From: an uncultured Bacteroidota bacterium
GTDB taxonomy: Bacteria; Bacteroidota; Bacteroidia; Flavobacteriales; Flavobacteriaceae
Direction: 5' to 3'
DNA length: 40,579 bases
NCBI GenBank assembly: GCA_902511755.1
Contig: CABXGL010000013.1
Location: 1 to 40,579 of the forward strand
Positions 18,495 through 27,317 of the stretch are shown piece after piece. The notes beneath the pieces are model-generated. The model searched no databases, had not been told where the DNA came from, and saw nothing but the letters and a program-made list of their open reading frames with translations. Each line of letters opens with the position of its first letter. Within the stretch, counting starts at the first letter, position 1. A program made the position numbers and the translations under genes.

Positions 18495-19937
18495 TTGAAA
18501 AATAAAAAAATTCTTCTTTCTCTAACAGAATCACTTTTTCCCGTATTTATTTTAATACTTCTTCTAGCATACAATGTTTATCTGTACGGAGATTCAGCTA
18601 TGAATGGATCAAACCAATTTATATTGCTATTAGGAGCAGCTATAGCAATCGTACTTGGATTAAATAAAGGAATTCTATTTAAATCCATGATTGATGCTGT
18701 TTCCTTAAATCTAAAGTCTATTACAGGAGCAATTTTAATCTTGTTATTTGTTGGAGCTTTATCAGGAACATGGTTAATAAGTGGAATTATTCCTTCTATG
18801 ATCTATTATGGACTACAAGTTCTACACCCTTCCGTTTTTCTTCCATCTTGTTTAATAATATGTGCAATAATATCTATTTCAACTGGAAGTAGCTGGACAA
18901 CTTCTGCTACTGTAGGTATCGCATTAATTGGAATTGGAAGAGCTATTGATATTCCTGTAGGAATGGTTGCAGGAGCTGTTATTTCTGGAGCTTATTTTGG
19001 TGATAAACTATCCCCATTAAGTGATACAACAAATTTAGCCCCAGCTGTTTCTGGATCTGATCTTTTTACACATATTAAGTATTTGACTATAACTACTGTG
19101 CCCACAGTAATCATAACTTTAATTGTATTGTCAATTATAAATTTATTTATAGTATCATCTGGACCTACTGATCATCAATCTCTGTTAAATACTATTAATG
19201 ATACTTTTCATATTTCCCCATTTCTTTTTATAGTTCCTTTAATAGTAATATTTATGATTTTTAAAAAAACTCCTCCGTTAATTGCATTATTTATTGGAAC
19301 AGTTCTAGGAGGAATATTTGCAGTTATTTTTCAAACATCAATAATTAATCATATTTCTGGAAATTCAGAATTGACTTTTAGTAGTGCATATCAAGTTGTA
19401 TTAAATGCTATAACAATAGAAACCTCTATTGATTCAGGAGATCCTCTGTTAAATGACTTGTTTAATAGTGGAGGAATGAAAGGAATGTTAAATACTATTT
19501 GGTTAGTTATATGTGCCATGGTTTTTGGAGGTATAATGGAGGCAATAGGTGCATTAAAAAAGATAAGCTCTTCACTCCTTGAATTAGGAAAATCTACATT
19601 TTCAATTTTTGCTAGTACAGTTGGTAGTTGTTTAGCCATAAACTTAACAGCTTCAGATCAATATTTGTCTATTGTAATTCCAGGTAAAATGTTTTCAAAA
19701 GCATATGAAGATAAAGGCTTGGCTCCAGAAAATTTAAGTAGAACGCTTGAAGATTCAGGTACCGTCACATCGGTTTTAATTCCTTGGAATACATGTGGAG
19801 CATATCAATCTGGTATTTTAGGTGTTAGTGTAGCCGATTATTTTATTTATGCAATATTTAATTGGCTCAGTCCATTTATGACATTATTCATTGCAGCATT
19901 TAATATTAAAATACAAAAACTAAAAAATAAGGCTTAA
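18495..19937 (+). CDS. nhaC: Na+/H+ antiporter, NhaC family
   Basis: This is a 480-residue inner-membrane protein with about 11-12 hydrophobic segments. It has the NhaC-type signatures STGSSWTTSATVG and GAYFGDKLSPLSDTTNLAPA, the latter repeated in form near the C-terminus as the TASDQYLSIVIPGKMF region with LEDSGTVTSVLIPWNTCGAY. The family exchanges sodium for protons, and some members act as malate/lactate or amino-acid antiporters, so the exact substrate is an inference. The start is TTG. It is divergent from lpdA and 41 bases upstream of ftsK. Confidence 0.88.
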   Translation: MKNKKILLSLTESLFPVFILILLLAYNVYLYGDSAMNGSNQFILLLGAAIAIVLGLNKGILFKSMIDAVSLNLKSITGAILILLFVGALSGTWLISGIIPSMIYYGLQVLHPSVFLPSCLIICAIISISTGSSWTTSATVGIALIGIGRAIDIPVGMVAGAVISGAYFGDKLSPLSDTTNLAPAVSGSDLFTHIKYLTITTVPTVIITLIVLSIINLFIVSSGPTDHQSLLNTINDTFHISPFLFIVPLIVIFMIFKKTPPLIALFIGTVLGGIFAVIFQTSIINHISGNSELTFSSAYQVVLNAITIETSIDSGDPLLNDLFNSGGMKGMLNTIWLVICAMVFGGIMEAIGALKKISSSLLELGKSTFSIFASTVGSCLAINLTASDQYLSIVIPGKMFSKAYEDKGLAPENLSRTLEDSGTVTSVLIPWNTCGAYQSGILGVSVADYFIYAIFNWLSPFMTLFIAAFNIKIQKLKNKA

Positions 19938-19957
19938 AATTATTAATTATAAATCTT

Positions 19958-19965
19958 TACTTTTG
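19958..19965 (+). promoter_or_regulatory. Candidate -7 box of the ftsK operon
   Basis: TACTTTTG is a perfect TAnnTTTG match and ends 13 bases before the ftsK ATG. No TTG is found at the usual -33 distance, so the ftsK genes may also be read through from the antiporter gene. Confidence 0.35.
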
Positions 19966-19978
19966 TTATACACTTCCT

Positions 19979-22351
19979 ATGGCTAAAACTGATAACAAAG
20001 AAAAATCTAATAAATTATTTAAACTTAGTAGAGGCCAACAGATAATGCTTGGTGTATTTTTAATATTACTTTCAATTATAATTTTTGCCTCATTAACTTC
20101 ATATTTTAATACTTGGAGAACAGATCAATCAGAATTAGATAGTTTTTTTGATCGTGATGCTGAATCTGTAAACATTGCAAAGAAATTTGGCGCCCAAATT
20201 AGTCACTTTCTTATGTATAAAATGTTTGGATTATCTTCATATATCATTTCTTTTTTATTGTTTATTTCAGGTCTTTCATATTTTGTTGGAGCAAACTCTA
20301 ATAAATTAATTGAAAAATGGATTTGGGGGATTTTAATTGCTATTTGGTTCTCTTTATTTTTTGGATATTTCTTTACAAATCAAATGTTAGGTGGTGCAAT
20401 TGGACTTGAAATAACTGATTTTATAGCAATCTATACTGGTGATATTGGAGTATTATTAATATTAATTTTTGGTTTTGTTTCATTTATTGTTCTAAAAATT
20501 AAACTTACTCCAGAAAAAATTTATCAATGGATTAAAGAAAAATTTAAGTTTAATAGTAAAAAAAATGAAATTATTCCAAATGATGAATCCAAGGCAGATG
20601 ATTTAATAAACATAAAAGAAGAAGAAGAAGAAGAAAAAAAAGAATCAGAAGATGAATCTAATGTCAAATTGAATAAAGATTTGAAACCAACTATAGAAAA
20701 TTTTTCTTCAATAAAGAAGTCAGATAAGACAACTAAAAGTGATAAAGTAGATGATATTAAAATTGAAATTAAAGAAAATATAGAAGAAGAATTACTAGAT
20801 GAAGATTTGATTGCTAAAAATTTAGTAAAAAAATATGGTGAATATGACCAAACACTAGAGCTAAAAAACTTCCAACCTCCTTCAGTTGATCTACTGAAAG
20901 AATATGATAATGGAGGTGTAATTACAATAAATGAAGAAGAACTTGAAGAAAATAAAGAAAAAATAATTGATACACTTGGAAATTACAAGATAGGTATTGA
21001 TCAAATAAAAGCCACTATTGGACCTACAGTAACTTTATATGAAATAGTTCCTGAAGCTGGTATAAGAATTTCTAAAATTAAGAATTTAGAGGATGATATA
21101 GCTTTATCACTTTCAGCATTAGGAATAAGAATAATAGCACCAATTCCAGGAAAAGGTACAATTGGAATAGAAGTTCCAAATAAAAATCCTTCCATTGTTT
21201 CTATGAAATCTGTTATTTCATCAAAAAACTATCAAGAAGCAGAAATGGAACTTCCTTTAGCTTTAGGAAAAACAATTAGTAATGAAACTTATATTGTTGA
21301 TCTTACTAAAATGCCTCATTTATTAATGGCTGGTGCTACAGGTCAAGGCAAATCAGTTGGACTTAATGCAGTTTTAACTTCTTTAATTTACAAAAAACAT
21401 CCTTCTGAAGTAAAATTTGTATTAGTTGATCCTAAGAAAGTTGAGTTAACACTATTTAATAAAATAGAAAGACATTATCTGGCAAAACTTCCTGATACAG
21501 AGGAAGCTATTATAACTGATAATAAAGCAGTAATAAAAACTTTGAATTCATTGTGTATTGAAATGGATAATAGATATGAGATGCTTAAAAATGCAATGTG
21601 TAGAAATATTAAAGAATATAATACAAAATTTAAACAAAGAAAACTTAATCCTGAATCTGGAAATGTTTTTCTTCCATATATCGTTTTAATAATTGATGAA
21701 TTTGCAGATTTAATAATGACAACTGGAAAAGAGGTAGAAACACCTATAGCAAGACTAGCACAATTAGCTAGAGCTGTTGGAATTCATTTAATTATTGCAA
21801 CACAGAGACCTTCAGTGAATGTAATTACAGGAGTCATAAAAGCAAATTTTCCTGCAAGAATTGGTTTTAGAGTTACATCAAAAATAGATTCCAGAACTAT
21901 ATTAGATAGTGGAGGTGCAGATCAACTAATAGGTAGAGGAGATATGCTATATACACAAGGAAATGATCTTGTTAGAATTCAATGTGCATTTGTTGATACT
22001 CCTGAAATACAAAAAATAACTGAATATATTGGCTCACAAAAGGCGTATGGTAGTGCACATCTTTTACCTGAATATATTGGAGAGGAAAGCGGAACTTCAA
22101 TGGACAATAATATTGAAGACAGAGATGTTTTATTTAAGGATGCAGCTGAGGTAATTGTAATCGCTCAGCAAGGTTCTGCATCACTTCTTCAACGAAAAAT
22201 GAAATTAGGCTATAATAGAGCTGGCAGGATAATTGATCAATTAGAAGCTGCTGGAATAGTTGGGCCATTTGAAGGAAGTAGAGCTAGAGATGTTCTTATT
22301 TCAGATATAGCATCATTAAATGCTTTTTTAGAAAATGAAAAGAATAATTAA
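19979..22351 (+). CDS. ftsK: DNA translocase FtsK/SpoIIIE
   Basis: FtsK pumps chromosomal DNA through the division septum and helps resolve chromosome dimers. The 790-residue protein has an N-terminal domain of about four membrane segments to residue 185, then an acidic and lysine-rich linker (EEEEEEKKESEDE) to about 290. The alpha domain follows, then the RecA-like motor with Walker A GATGQGKS (about 452-459) and Walker B IIDEFAD (about 571-577). The C-terminal gamma winged helix (about 713-775, SLLQRKMKLGYNRAGRIIDQLE) reads polar DNA sequences. Its TAA overlaps the lolA ATG by one base. Confidence 0.97.
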   Translation: MAKTDNKEKSNKLFKLSRGQQIMLGVFLILLSIIIFASLTSYFNTWRTDQSELDSFFDRDAESVNIAKKFGAQISHFLMYKMFGLSSYIISFLLFISGLSYFVGANSNKLIEKWIWGILIAIWFSLFFGYFFTNQMLGGAIGLEITDFIAIYTGDIGVLLILIFGFVSFIVLKIKLTPEKIYQWIKEKFKFNSKKNEIIPNDESKADDLINIKEEEEEEKKESEDESNVKLNKDLKPTIENFSSIKKSDKTTKSDKVDDIKIEIKENIEEELLDEDLIAKNLVKKYGEYDQTLELKNFQPPSVDLLKEYDNGGVITINEEELEENKEKIIDTLGNYKIGIDQIKATIGPTVTLYEIVPEAGIRISKIKNLEDDIALSLSALGIRIIAPIPGKGTIGIEVPNKNPSIVSMKSVISSKNYQEAEMELPLALGKTISNETYIVDLTKMPHLLMAGATGQGKSVGLNAVLTSLIYKKHPSEVKFVLVDPKKVELTLFNKIERHYLAKLPDTEEAIITDNKAVIKTLNSLCIEMDNRYEMLKNAMCRNIKEYNTKFKQRKLNPESGNVFLPYIVLIIDEFADLIMTTGKEVETPIARLAQLARAVGIHLIIATQRPSVNVITGVIKANFPARIGFRVTSKIDSRTILDSGGADQLIGRGDMLYTQGNDLVRIQCAFVDTPEIQKITEYIGSQKAYGSAHLLPEYIGEESGTSMDNNIEDRDVLFKDAAEVIVIAQQGSASLLQRKMKLGYNRAGRIIDQLEAAGIVGPFEGSRARDVLISDIASLNAFLENEKNN

Positions 22352-22974
22352 TGAAAAATTATATCATAATAGTTTTACTACTATTTTATAGTAGTATATT
22401 TTCTCAAAATGATCCAAAAGCAGAGAAGTTATTAAATAAAGTCTCTAAAAAAATTGACTCGTCAAATGCCTATTCAATCGATTTTACATATTCGATAGAA
22501 AAAGAAATAAATTCTAATGGACGTGCTTTAATTAGTAAAGAAAAATATTATTTAGATTTTATGGGAATTATACAGATATGTGATTCAAAATTTGTTTATA
22601 CTATTGTCCCTGAAAATGAGGAAATAATGATTTCTGAAATTTCTAAAGAAAATTTCCAAACAATTCCACCTTCAAAATTATTAAGTTTTTATAGAGATGG
22701 TTATTTTGTGAAATGGCATGACATAAAGATAGATTCAAACCCTAAAATTCAATATGTAAAATTAATACCTATTGACTCTGATAGTGAAATAAGTCATTTG
22801 CTTCTTGGAATAAACACGGTTACTAATGATATATATAAATTAATTGAAATAGGAAAAAATCAAACAAAAACTATTTTAAAAGTAGATTCTATTCTCTACA
22901 ATGTAAAAATTAAAGAAGATAAATTTATTTTCAATAGAGAAAATTATAAAGATTATTATATAGAAGAAATATAG
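22351..22974 (+). CDS. lolA: LolA-like outer-membrane lipoprotein carrier protein
   Basis: LolA shuttles lipoproteins across the periplasm from the inner to the outer membrane. This 207-residue protein has a signal peptide (KNYIIIVLLLFYSSIFS) and the weakly conserved beta-strand pattern of the family: a helix with KAEKLLNKVSKKI, then strands SIDFTYSIEKEI, KYYLDFMG and KFVYTIVPENEEIMI. Identification rests on this pattern and on position: it follows ftsK with a 1-base overlap and precedes an LptF/LptG permease, a common Flavobacteriia order. Confidence 0.8.
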   Translation: MKNYIIIVLLLFYSSIFSQNDPKAEKLLNKVSKKIDSSNAYSIDFTYSIEKEINSNGRALISKEKYYLDFMGIIQICDSKFVYTIVPENEEIMISEISKENFQTIPPSKLLSFYRDGYFVKWHDIKIDSNPKIQYVKLIPIDSDSEISHLLLGINTVTNDIYKLIEIGKNQTKTILKVDSILYNVKIKEDKFIFNRENYKDYYIEEI

Positions 22975-22976
22975 AA

Positions 22977-24428
22977 ATGAAAATAATTGACAAATATATC
23001 TTAACATCATATTTAAAGATATTCTTTAGTTTCTTTATAATCTTAATGCTTATTTTTTTAATTCAAATTATTTGGGTTTTTATTGATGATCTTGCTGGAA
23101 AAGAAGTGGATTTTGAAATTATTTTTAAATTTCTATTATACTATTCACCAAAACTGCTTCCGCTTGTACTTCCGCTTACTGTTTTGTTAGCATCTATAAT
23201 GACTTTTGGAAACCTATCTGAAAATTATGAATTAGCAGCAATTAAATCTTCTGGAATATCCCTTTTTAAATCCATGAGAAGTCTAATTCTATTTAATCTG
23301 CTTTTATGTGTTGGAATGTTTTTTATAGCAAACACATTGATACCTTATGCAGAATTTAAATCCTATAATCTTAGAAAAAACCTTGCAAAACTTAAGCCTG
23401 CTTTAGCAATTACAGAGGGAGTTTTTAATGACATTAATACAATGAATATAAAAGTTGCTGAAAAATATGGTCCAGATAACAATCTATTAAAAGATGTAAT
23501 TATCCACAAGAATACTTACAATTCTAAAAATTTAATTGTAATAAAAGCAGAAGAAGGGGAACTGATTAATACTGATTCTGATGAAATTTTACAATTAATT
23601 TTAAAAAACGGGAATAGATATGAAGAAATTGAAAATCAAAAACCTTCAGACAAACAAGTAAAACCCCACACCTATGTTTCATTTGAGAAATATATAATGA
23701 ATATTGATCTTAGAGATTTTAATCAAGTTGATTTTGGAGAAGAGAAATACAATAACACATATAGAATGCAGAATATCTCACAGTTAAAATATAGTATCGA
23801 CTCTTTGTCAAAAAAACTAGCATTTAGATATTCAAATTTTGGAAAAAGCTTTTATACTAGAACCGGAATTACAAACTTCACAAGAAATGTAAGGATGGAT
23901 AAGAAACAAATAGATAAAAACCTTTATACTAACTATAAAATTCATTTAAGTGACTATCCTAAAGACATACAGGTCTCAATAGTTAATTCTTCATTAAATA
24001 ATTTAACTAGTCAGAAACAGGTTTTAAGTAATCAAAAAAACACCTTCTTTATAAAAGAAAAAATTATAAATCTTCACAAATTAAATCTTTTTGATAAATA
24101 TGCATTTGCTTTAACGTCAATTATATTATTTTTTGTAGGTGCTCCTCTTGGAGCATTAATTCGTAAGGGAGGATTTGGACTGCCTATGGTTGTTTCCTTA
24201 ATATTATTTCTAGCATATAATTTCATTGGTACTTTTACTAGAAATGCTGCAGAGGATGGTAGTATTGATGCAATGCTAGGAAGTTGGGTGCCTAATATAA
24301 TAATGTTTCCTCTAGGAATTTATTTAATTTGGAGAGCTTCAGCGGACAAAGCAATTTTTAATTTAGATAATTTATTAAATCCTTTTAAGCTGGCATTTAA
24401 TAAAATATTTTCAAGAAAAAAAGCATAA
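22977..24428 (+). CDS. lptG: LptF/LptG family permease (lipopolysaccharide export)
   Basis: This 483-residue YjgP/YjgQ family protein is the membrane part of the ABC machine that lifts lipopolysaccharide from the inner membrane. The N-terminal KIIDKYILTSYLKIFF with following membrane helices is the family opening, and PLVLPLTVLLASIMTFG matches its second block. A long periplasmic jellyroll region spans roughly 130-375, longer than in E. coli as is usual in Bacteroidota. The last membrane helices include FVGAPLGALIRKGGFGLP. It lies 2 bases after lolA. LptF and LptG cannot be separated from sequence alone. Confidence 0.9.
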   Translation: MKIIDKYILTSYLKIFFSFFIILMLIFLIQIIWVFIDDLAGKEVDFEIIFKFLLYYSPKLLPLVLPLTVLLASIMTFGNLSENYELAAIKSSGISLFKSMRSLILFNLLLCVGMFFIANTLIPYAEFKSYNLRKNLAKLKPALAITEGVFNDINTMNIKVAEKYGPDNNLLKDVIIHKNTYNSKNLIVIKAEEGELINTDSDEILQLILKNGNRYEEIENQKPSDKQVKPHTYVSFEKYIMNIDLRDFNQVDFGEEKYNNTYRMQNISQLKYSIDSLSKKLAFRYSNFGKSFYTRTGITNFTRNVRMDKKQIDKNLYTNYKIHLSDYPKDIQVSIVNSSLNNLTSQKQVLSNQKNTFFIKEKIINLHKLNLFDKYAFALTSIILFFVGAPLGALIRKGGFGLPMVVSLILFLAYNFIGTFTRNAAEDGSIDAMLGSWVPNIIMFPLGIYLIWRASADKAIFNLDNLLNPFKLAFNKIFSRKKA

Positions 24429-24458
24429 TCTAACCTATCTTTACATAAATTATCTTTA

Positions 24459-25592
24459 ATGACTCAAATCAACAATAAACTTAATTCAATATCAGAAGCC
24501 ATTGAAGATATAAAAAAAGGCAAGGTTATTATTGTTGTTGATGATGAAAATCGAGAAAATGAAGGTGATTTTATATGTGCAGCTGAATTAGCATCTCCTG
24601 AGATAATTAATTTTATGGCTAAATATGGTAGAGGACTTATCTGTATGCCATTAACTAATAAACGGTCTAAACAATTAAACCTAAATCCTATGGTTATAGA
24701 TAATACTGACCCTATGGATACTGCCTTTACTGTTTCTGTTGATTTAAAAGGAAATGGTGTAAGTTCTGGAATATCAGCTTCAGACAGATCTAAAACAATT
24801 AAAGCAATAGTAAATAAAAAAACTAAATCAAGTGATTTAGCAAGACCTGGTCATATTTTCCCTTTAATTGCTAAAGATGGTGGTGTTTTAAGAAGAACTG
24901 GTCATACTGAAGCTGCAATTGATTTTTCAAGATTGGCTGGGTTCTCCCCTGCTGGGGTAATCTGTGAAATAATGAAAGAAGATGGTTCAATGGCTAGACT
25001 TCCAGATTTGATTAATCTTTCTAAAAAACTTGATTTAAAAATTGTATCTATTGAAGATTTAGTTGCATATAGAATGAAGCATGATAGTCTAATTTCAAAA
25101 AAAGAAAGTTTCCTATTTAATACTCTTTTTGGAAAATTTAATCTTCATGCTTTTCAACAAACTAATAATGATCAAGTTCATTTGGCTTTGTCTAAAGGTA
25201 AATGGAAAAAAAATGAACCTGTAATGGTAAGAATAAATTCATATATTACTAACAATGATTTATTAAACTCATTTACTAGTTATAAAGATGAAAAGTTAGA
25301 TTCTGTATTTGACATGATTAATGTTAATGGAAAAGGTGTAGTAGTGTTTATAAATCAATCTCAAAGTTCTGATCATATATTACATAGATTAAAAGAATTA
25401 AAATCAACTCAAAAGAATGGTGAAATTAAAATCCCTCCTCCTATAATGGATAAAAAAGACTTTGGAATTGGAGCACAAATTTTACATGAACTCAATATAC
25501 ACAAGATTGAATTATTAACTAATAGAACTCAAATTAAAAGAGTTGGAATGGTTGGTTATGGTTTAGAAATTGTAAAATATATTAAGTACTAA
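24459..25592 (+). CDS. ribBA: 3,4-dihydroxy-2-butanone-4-phosphate synthase with a degenerate GTP cyclohydrolase II domain
   Basis: Residues 1 to about 205 form a complete RibB domain for riboflavin synthesis. The acidic loop is DDENRENEGDF, and the other catalytic blocks are FMAKYGRGLIC, SAGISASDR-like SSGISASDRSKTI, RPGHIFPLIAKDGGVLRR, GHTEAAIDFSRLAG and CEIMKEDGSMARL. Residues 206-377 align with RibA but are degraded. The place of HSECLTGD with its zinc cysteine reads NSYITNND, the RCDCG pair is absent, and RQEGRGIGL is replaced by INQSQSSDH. The structural tail KDFGIGAQIL...GYGLEI is kept. GTP cyclohydrolase activity is therefore unlikely. It overlaps the convergent permease gene by 4 bases. 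Confidence 0.92.
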   Translation: MTQINNKLNSISEAIEDIKKGKVIIVVDDENRENEGDFICAAELASPEIINFMAKYGRGLICMPLTNKRSKQLNLNPMVIDNTDPMDTAFTVSVDLKGNGVSSGISASDRSKTIKAIVNKKTKSSDLARPGHIFPLIAKDGGVLRRTGHTEAAIDFSRLAGFSPAGVICEIMKEDGSMARLPDLINLSKKLDLKIVSIEDLVAYRMKHDSLISKKESFLFNTLFGKFNLHAFQQTNNDQVHLALSKGKWKKNEPVMVRINSYITNNDLLNSFTSYKDEKLDSVFDMINVNGKGVVVFINQSQSSDHILHRLKELKSTQKNGEIKIPPPIMDKKDFGIGAQILHELNIHKIELLTNRTQIKRVGMVGYGLEIVKYIKY

Positions 25593-26353
25593 AAGAACCA
25601 AAGTTTAAAGGCCATAAAAACTACTATTACTGTAAGAAAAATTCTTATAACACCCTCTCCCTTCTTCACTGACCATCTACTAGTAAGCCATCCTCCATTT
25701 AAGGTTCCAATACCTAAACAAATTCCGTATGACCAGTCAACCATATCATTGAAAACAAATGTAATAAAGGCTCCTAGAGTATATACCAATACAATCACAA
25801 CCTTTGTTGCATTAACTTGTAATAGATTTAATCTATTAAAAAAATGTAAAAACAACATTATAATAAATCCAATTCCAGCATTAACAAACCCACCATAAAC
25901 TCCAATAAAAAAGAATGCTATACAAGAATAGACCAAATATTTTCCAGTAGTTCTAACTTCTAGTGTTGATTTAACAATTCTCGGTTTAAATATTATAATC
26001 AACACTACCAAAATCATTATAATTGAAAGGATTTTATTAAAAACCTCCCCTTCAATATCAATTGCTATATGGGCACCAATTACTGATCCAATTAAAGCGA
26101 ATGTACCTAGGTATGCACTAAAAGGATATGTATTTAAGCCTTTGCTTTTGAATCCCATATTAGCTGAAAATGCAGTCATCATTATTGCAATTCTGTTAGT
26201 TCCATTTGCAACTGAAGGAGGAAGACCTAAGAAAATAAGTAATGGCAAAGTAATTAAAGAACCTCCACCAGCCATAGTATTGATGATACCAACAATAAAT
26301 CCAACCAATACTAAAAGAGGATATTCCCAAGAGAATTCAGCAAACAATTCCAT
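25589..26353 (-). CDS. TauE/SafE (TSUP) family permease
   Basis: This 254-residue protein has about eight membrane segments. The family's repeated half-signatures are visible: VGFIVGIINTMAGGGSLITLPLLIFLGLPPSVANGTNRIA in the first half and IGVYGGFVNAGIGFIIMLFLH in the second. Members export sulfite, sulfonates or sulfoacetate, but the substrate cannot be assigned here. It is convergent with ribBA and divergent from the tRNA-Ser gene, and appears to be the last core gene before the accessory region. Confidence 0.88.
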   Translation of the reverse strand: MELFAEFSWEYPLLVLVGFIVGIINTMAGGGSLITLPLLIFLGLPPSVANGTNRIAIMMTAFSANMGFKSKGLNTYPFSAYLGTFALIGSVIGAHIAIDIEGEVFNKILSIIMILVVLIIIFKPRIVKSTLEVRTTGKYLVYSCIAFFFIGVYGGFVNAGIGFIIMLFLHFFNRLNLLQVNATKVVIVLVYTLGAFITFVFNDMVDWSYGICLGIGTLNGGWLTSRWSVKKGEGVIRIFLTVIVVFMAFKLWFF

Positions 26354-26404
26354 TGTCCTAATTTAGTTATAATAAGTCTATCTTTTTATTAATAATTAAC
26401 AAAA

Positions 26405-26435
26405 TTGTAACAGAATAAAAAAGGGTATATATTTG
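26405..26435 (+). promoter_or_regulatory. Promoter of tRNA-Ser
   Basis: TTG at 26405-26407, a 20-base spacer and TATATTTG at 26428-26435 match the Bacteroidota housekeeping promoter exactly in both boxes and spacing. Transcription would start within a few bases of the tRNA 5' end at 26445. It is the best promoter in the window. Confidence 0.8.
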
Positions 26436-26444
26436 CATCCCATT

Positions 26445-26529
26445 GGAGGAATGGCAGAGTGGTCGAATGCGGCAGTCTTGAAAACTGTTGAGGGTCACAC
26501 CTCCGGGGGTTCGAATCCCTCTTCCTCCG
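26445..26529 (+). tRNA. tRNA-Ser (anticodon TGA)
   Basis: The acceptor arms GGAGGAA (26445-26451) and TTCCTCC (26522-26528) pair fully, followed by discriminator G. The anticodon stem surrounds the loop CTTGAAA with anticodon TGA at 26479-26481, reading UCA. A long variable arm (GAGG...CCTC) marks it as a class II serine tRNA, and GGTTCGAAT gives the T loop. CCA is not encoded. A strong promoter precedes it and a hairpin terminator follows directly. It stands between core genes on the left and accessory genes on the right. Confidence 0.97.
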
Positions 26530-26530
26530 C

Positions 26531-26570
26531 AAATACCCTTGTAAGTCATTGATTTACAGGGGTATTTTTA
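26531..26570 (+). terminator. Intrinsic terminator after tRNA-Ser
   Basis: The arm AAATACCCTTGTAA and the arm TTACAGGGGTATTT form a 14-bp stem with a single G-T wobble around a loop of about nine bases. It runs into TTTTTA. It begins one or two bases after the tRNA discriminator. Confidence 0.8.
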
Positions 26571-26586
26571 AAGAAATTTAGTTATT

Positions 26587-27006
26587 ATGAATTGGAAATG
26601 TAAGCATACCTGGAAAAGAGCAAGAATAAATACTTTATGGTGTTTATTGGGTTGTTCTATTGGAGACTTTGGAACAATATTCTATTTCCAAAATGTAGAG
26701 CACGATTGGAGTACATTTGAAATAATGAGTTTAGCAATAGTAAATGGACTGTTAACCTCTATTATTTTAGAAACAATAATTCTTCTAAAACAAATGGGTT
26801 TTAAAATTGCGCTAAAAACTGCCTTAGGTATGAGTTTTATATCAATGGTAGGTATGGAATTGTCTATGAATATTACTGATGCAATATTAACTGGTGGTGC
26901 AATATTAACTTGGTGGGCAATACCAATAATGTTGTTTGTGGGATTTATAACACCGCTACCTTATAACTATTGGAGATTAAAAAAGTATAATGTAAGTTGC
27001 CATTGA
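26587..27006 (+). CDS. DUF4396 domain membrane protein
   Basis: This 139-residue membrane protein matches DUF4396. Features are the cysteine-containing N-terminus (C5, C19, C23 in WKCKHTWKRARINTLWCLLG) followed by SIGDFG, a central helix with the ETIILLKQ segment, the GMSFISMVGMELSMNITD block, and the C-terminal end YNYWRLKKYNVSCH. About four hydrophobic segments are visible. Cysteine and histidine at both ends hint at metal binding, but the function is unknown. It is the only plus-strand gene right of the tRNA and starts just after the tRNA terminator. Its stop abuts a half copy of the 56-bp repeat. Confidence 0.8.
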   Translation: MNWKCKHTWKRARINTLWCLLGCSIGDFGTIFYFQNVEHDWSTFEIMSLAIVNGLLTSIILETIILLKQMGFKIALKTALGMSFISMVGMELSMNITDAILTGGAILTWWAIPIMLFVGFITPLPYNYWRLKKYNVSCH

Positions 27007-27008
27007 AC

Positions 27009-27036
27009 TAAAAGAAGAAGATATGCCTATGGTTTA
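27009..27036 (-). repeat. 56-bp junction element, left-half copy (copy D)
   Basis: Read on the minus strand, 28 bases starting with TAAACCATAGGCATATCTTC are identical to the left half of the full copy at 35157-35212. The first three bases (27036-27034) are the TAA stop codon of the small membrane protein ending here. Similarity fades beyond position 28. It lies just after the stop of the convergent DUF4396 gene. Confidence 0.85.
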
Positions 27037-27213
27037 AGGTTTTTGATTAAAAATCTTCGTTGGAATAACATACAAGAAGATTATAATACAAATAGGTAAA
27101 ATGACATCAATAATGACTCCTTCTCCTTGAAATAATTTAACTATTCCATAAATAACCCAACCAATCAGTATAATTAGTGTAATCCTGCCTAATGGTTTTA
27201 AAAGCTTTTTCAT
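27034..27213 (-). CDS. Small two-helix membrane protein
   Basis: From the ATG at 27213 this is a 59-residue protein starting MKKLLKPLGRI, with two hydrophobic helices (ITLIILIGWVIYGIVKLF and VIIDVILPICIIIFLYVI). The frame is open to a further ATG at 27228. I prefer 27213 because that ATG overlaps the TGA of the preceding 35-residue gene (ATGA) and gives a typical basic N-terminus. No family is recognised. Its TAA stop is the first codon of a repeat element (copy D). Partnership with the 35-residue and HXXEE membrane proteins is inferred from the operon layout. Confidence 0.6.
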   Translation of the reverse strand: MKKLLKPLGRITLIILIGWVIYGIVKLFQGEGVIIDVILPICIIIFLYVIPTKIFNQKP

Positions 27214-27317
27214 TCGCTTAAATACCATTCAGTAATAATAGAACCTCCATAATATCCAACTGTAAATGCAATAATTATAAGAATTGTAACTTTAACCCAG
27301 GATTGCCATTTTTTCAT
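27210..27317 (-). CDS. Tiny single-helix membrane protein (35 residues)
   Basis: A 35-codon frame starts MKKWQSWVKV, has one hydrophobic stretch (VTILIIIAFTVGYYGGSII) and ends in TEWYLSE. An ATG two codons upstream (27323) is an alternative start. It lies 25 bases after the HXXEE gene, and its TGA overlaps the ATG of the next small membrane gene by 4 bases. The basic N-terminus, the transmembrane pattern and the ATGA coupling support a real gene. No family is recognised and function is unknown. Confidence 0.5.
   Translation of the reverse strand: MKKWQSWVKVTILIIIAFTVGYYGGSIITEWYLSE

Noticed and set aside
20611-20660. Short GAA-rich repeat
   Set aside because: It encodes the acidic linker of FtsK (EEEEEEKKESE), which is normal low-complexity sequence in this protein.
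26367-26549. A 60-codon minus-strand frame across the tRNA-Ser gene
   Set aside because: Its peptide is the antisense of the tRNA (GGRGIRTPGGVTLNSF pattern), a known artefact of serine tRNA genes, and it has no independent support.
26990-27036. A frameshifted C-terminal extension of the DUF4396 gene into the repeat (reading ...ELKEEDMPMV)
   Set aside because: The gene ends in the family-like YWRLKKYNVSCH, and the other frame has its own stop just upstream, so the repeat is not part of this gene.
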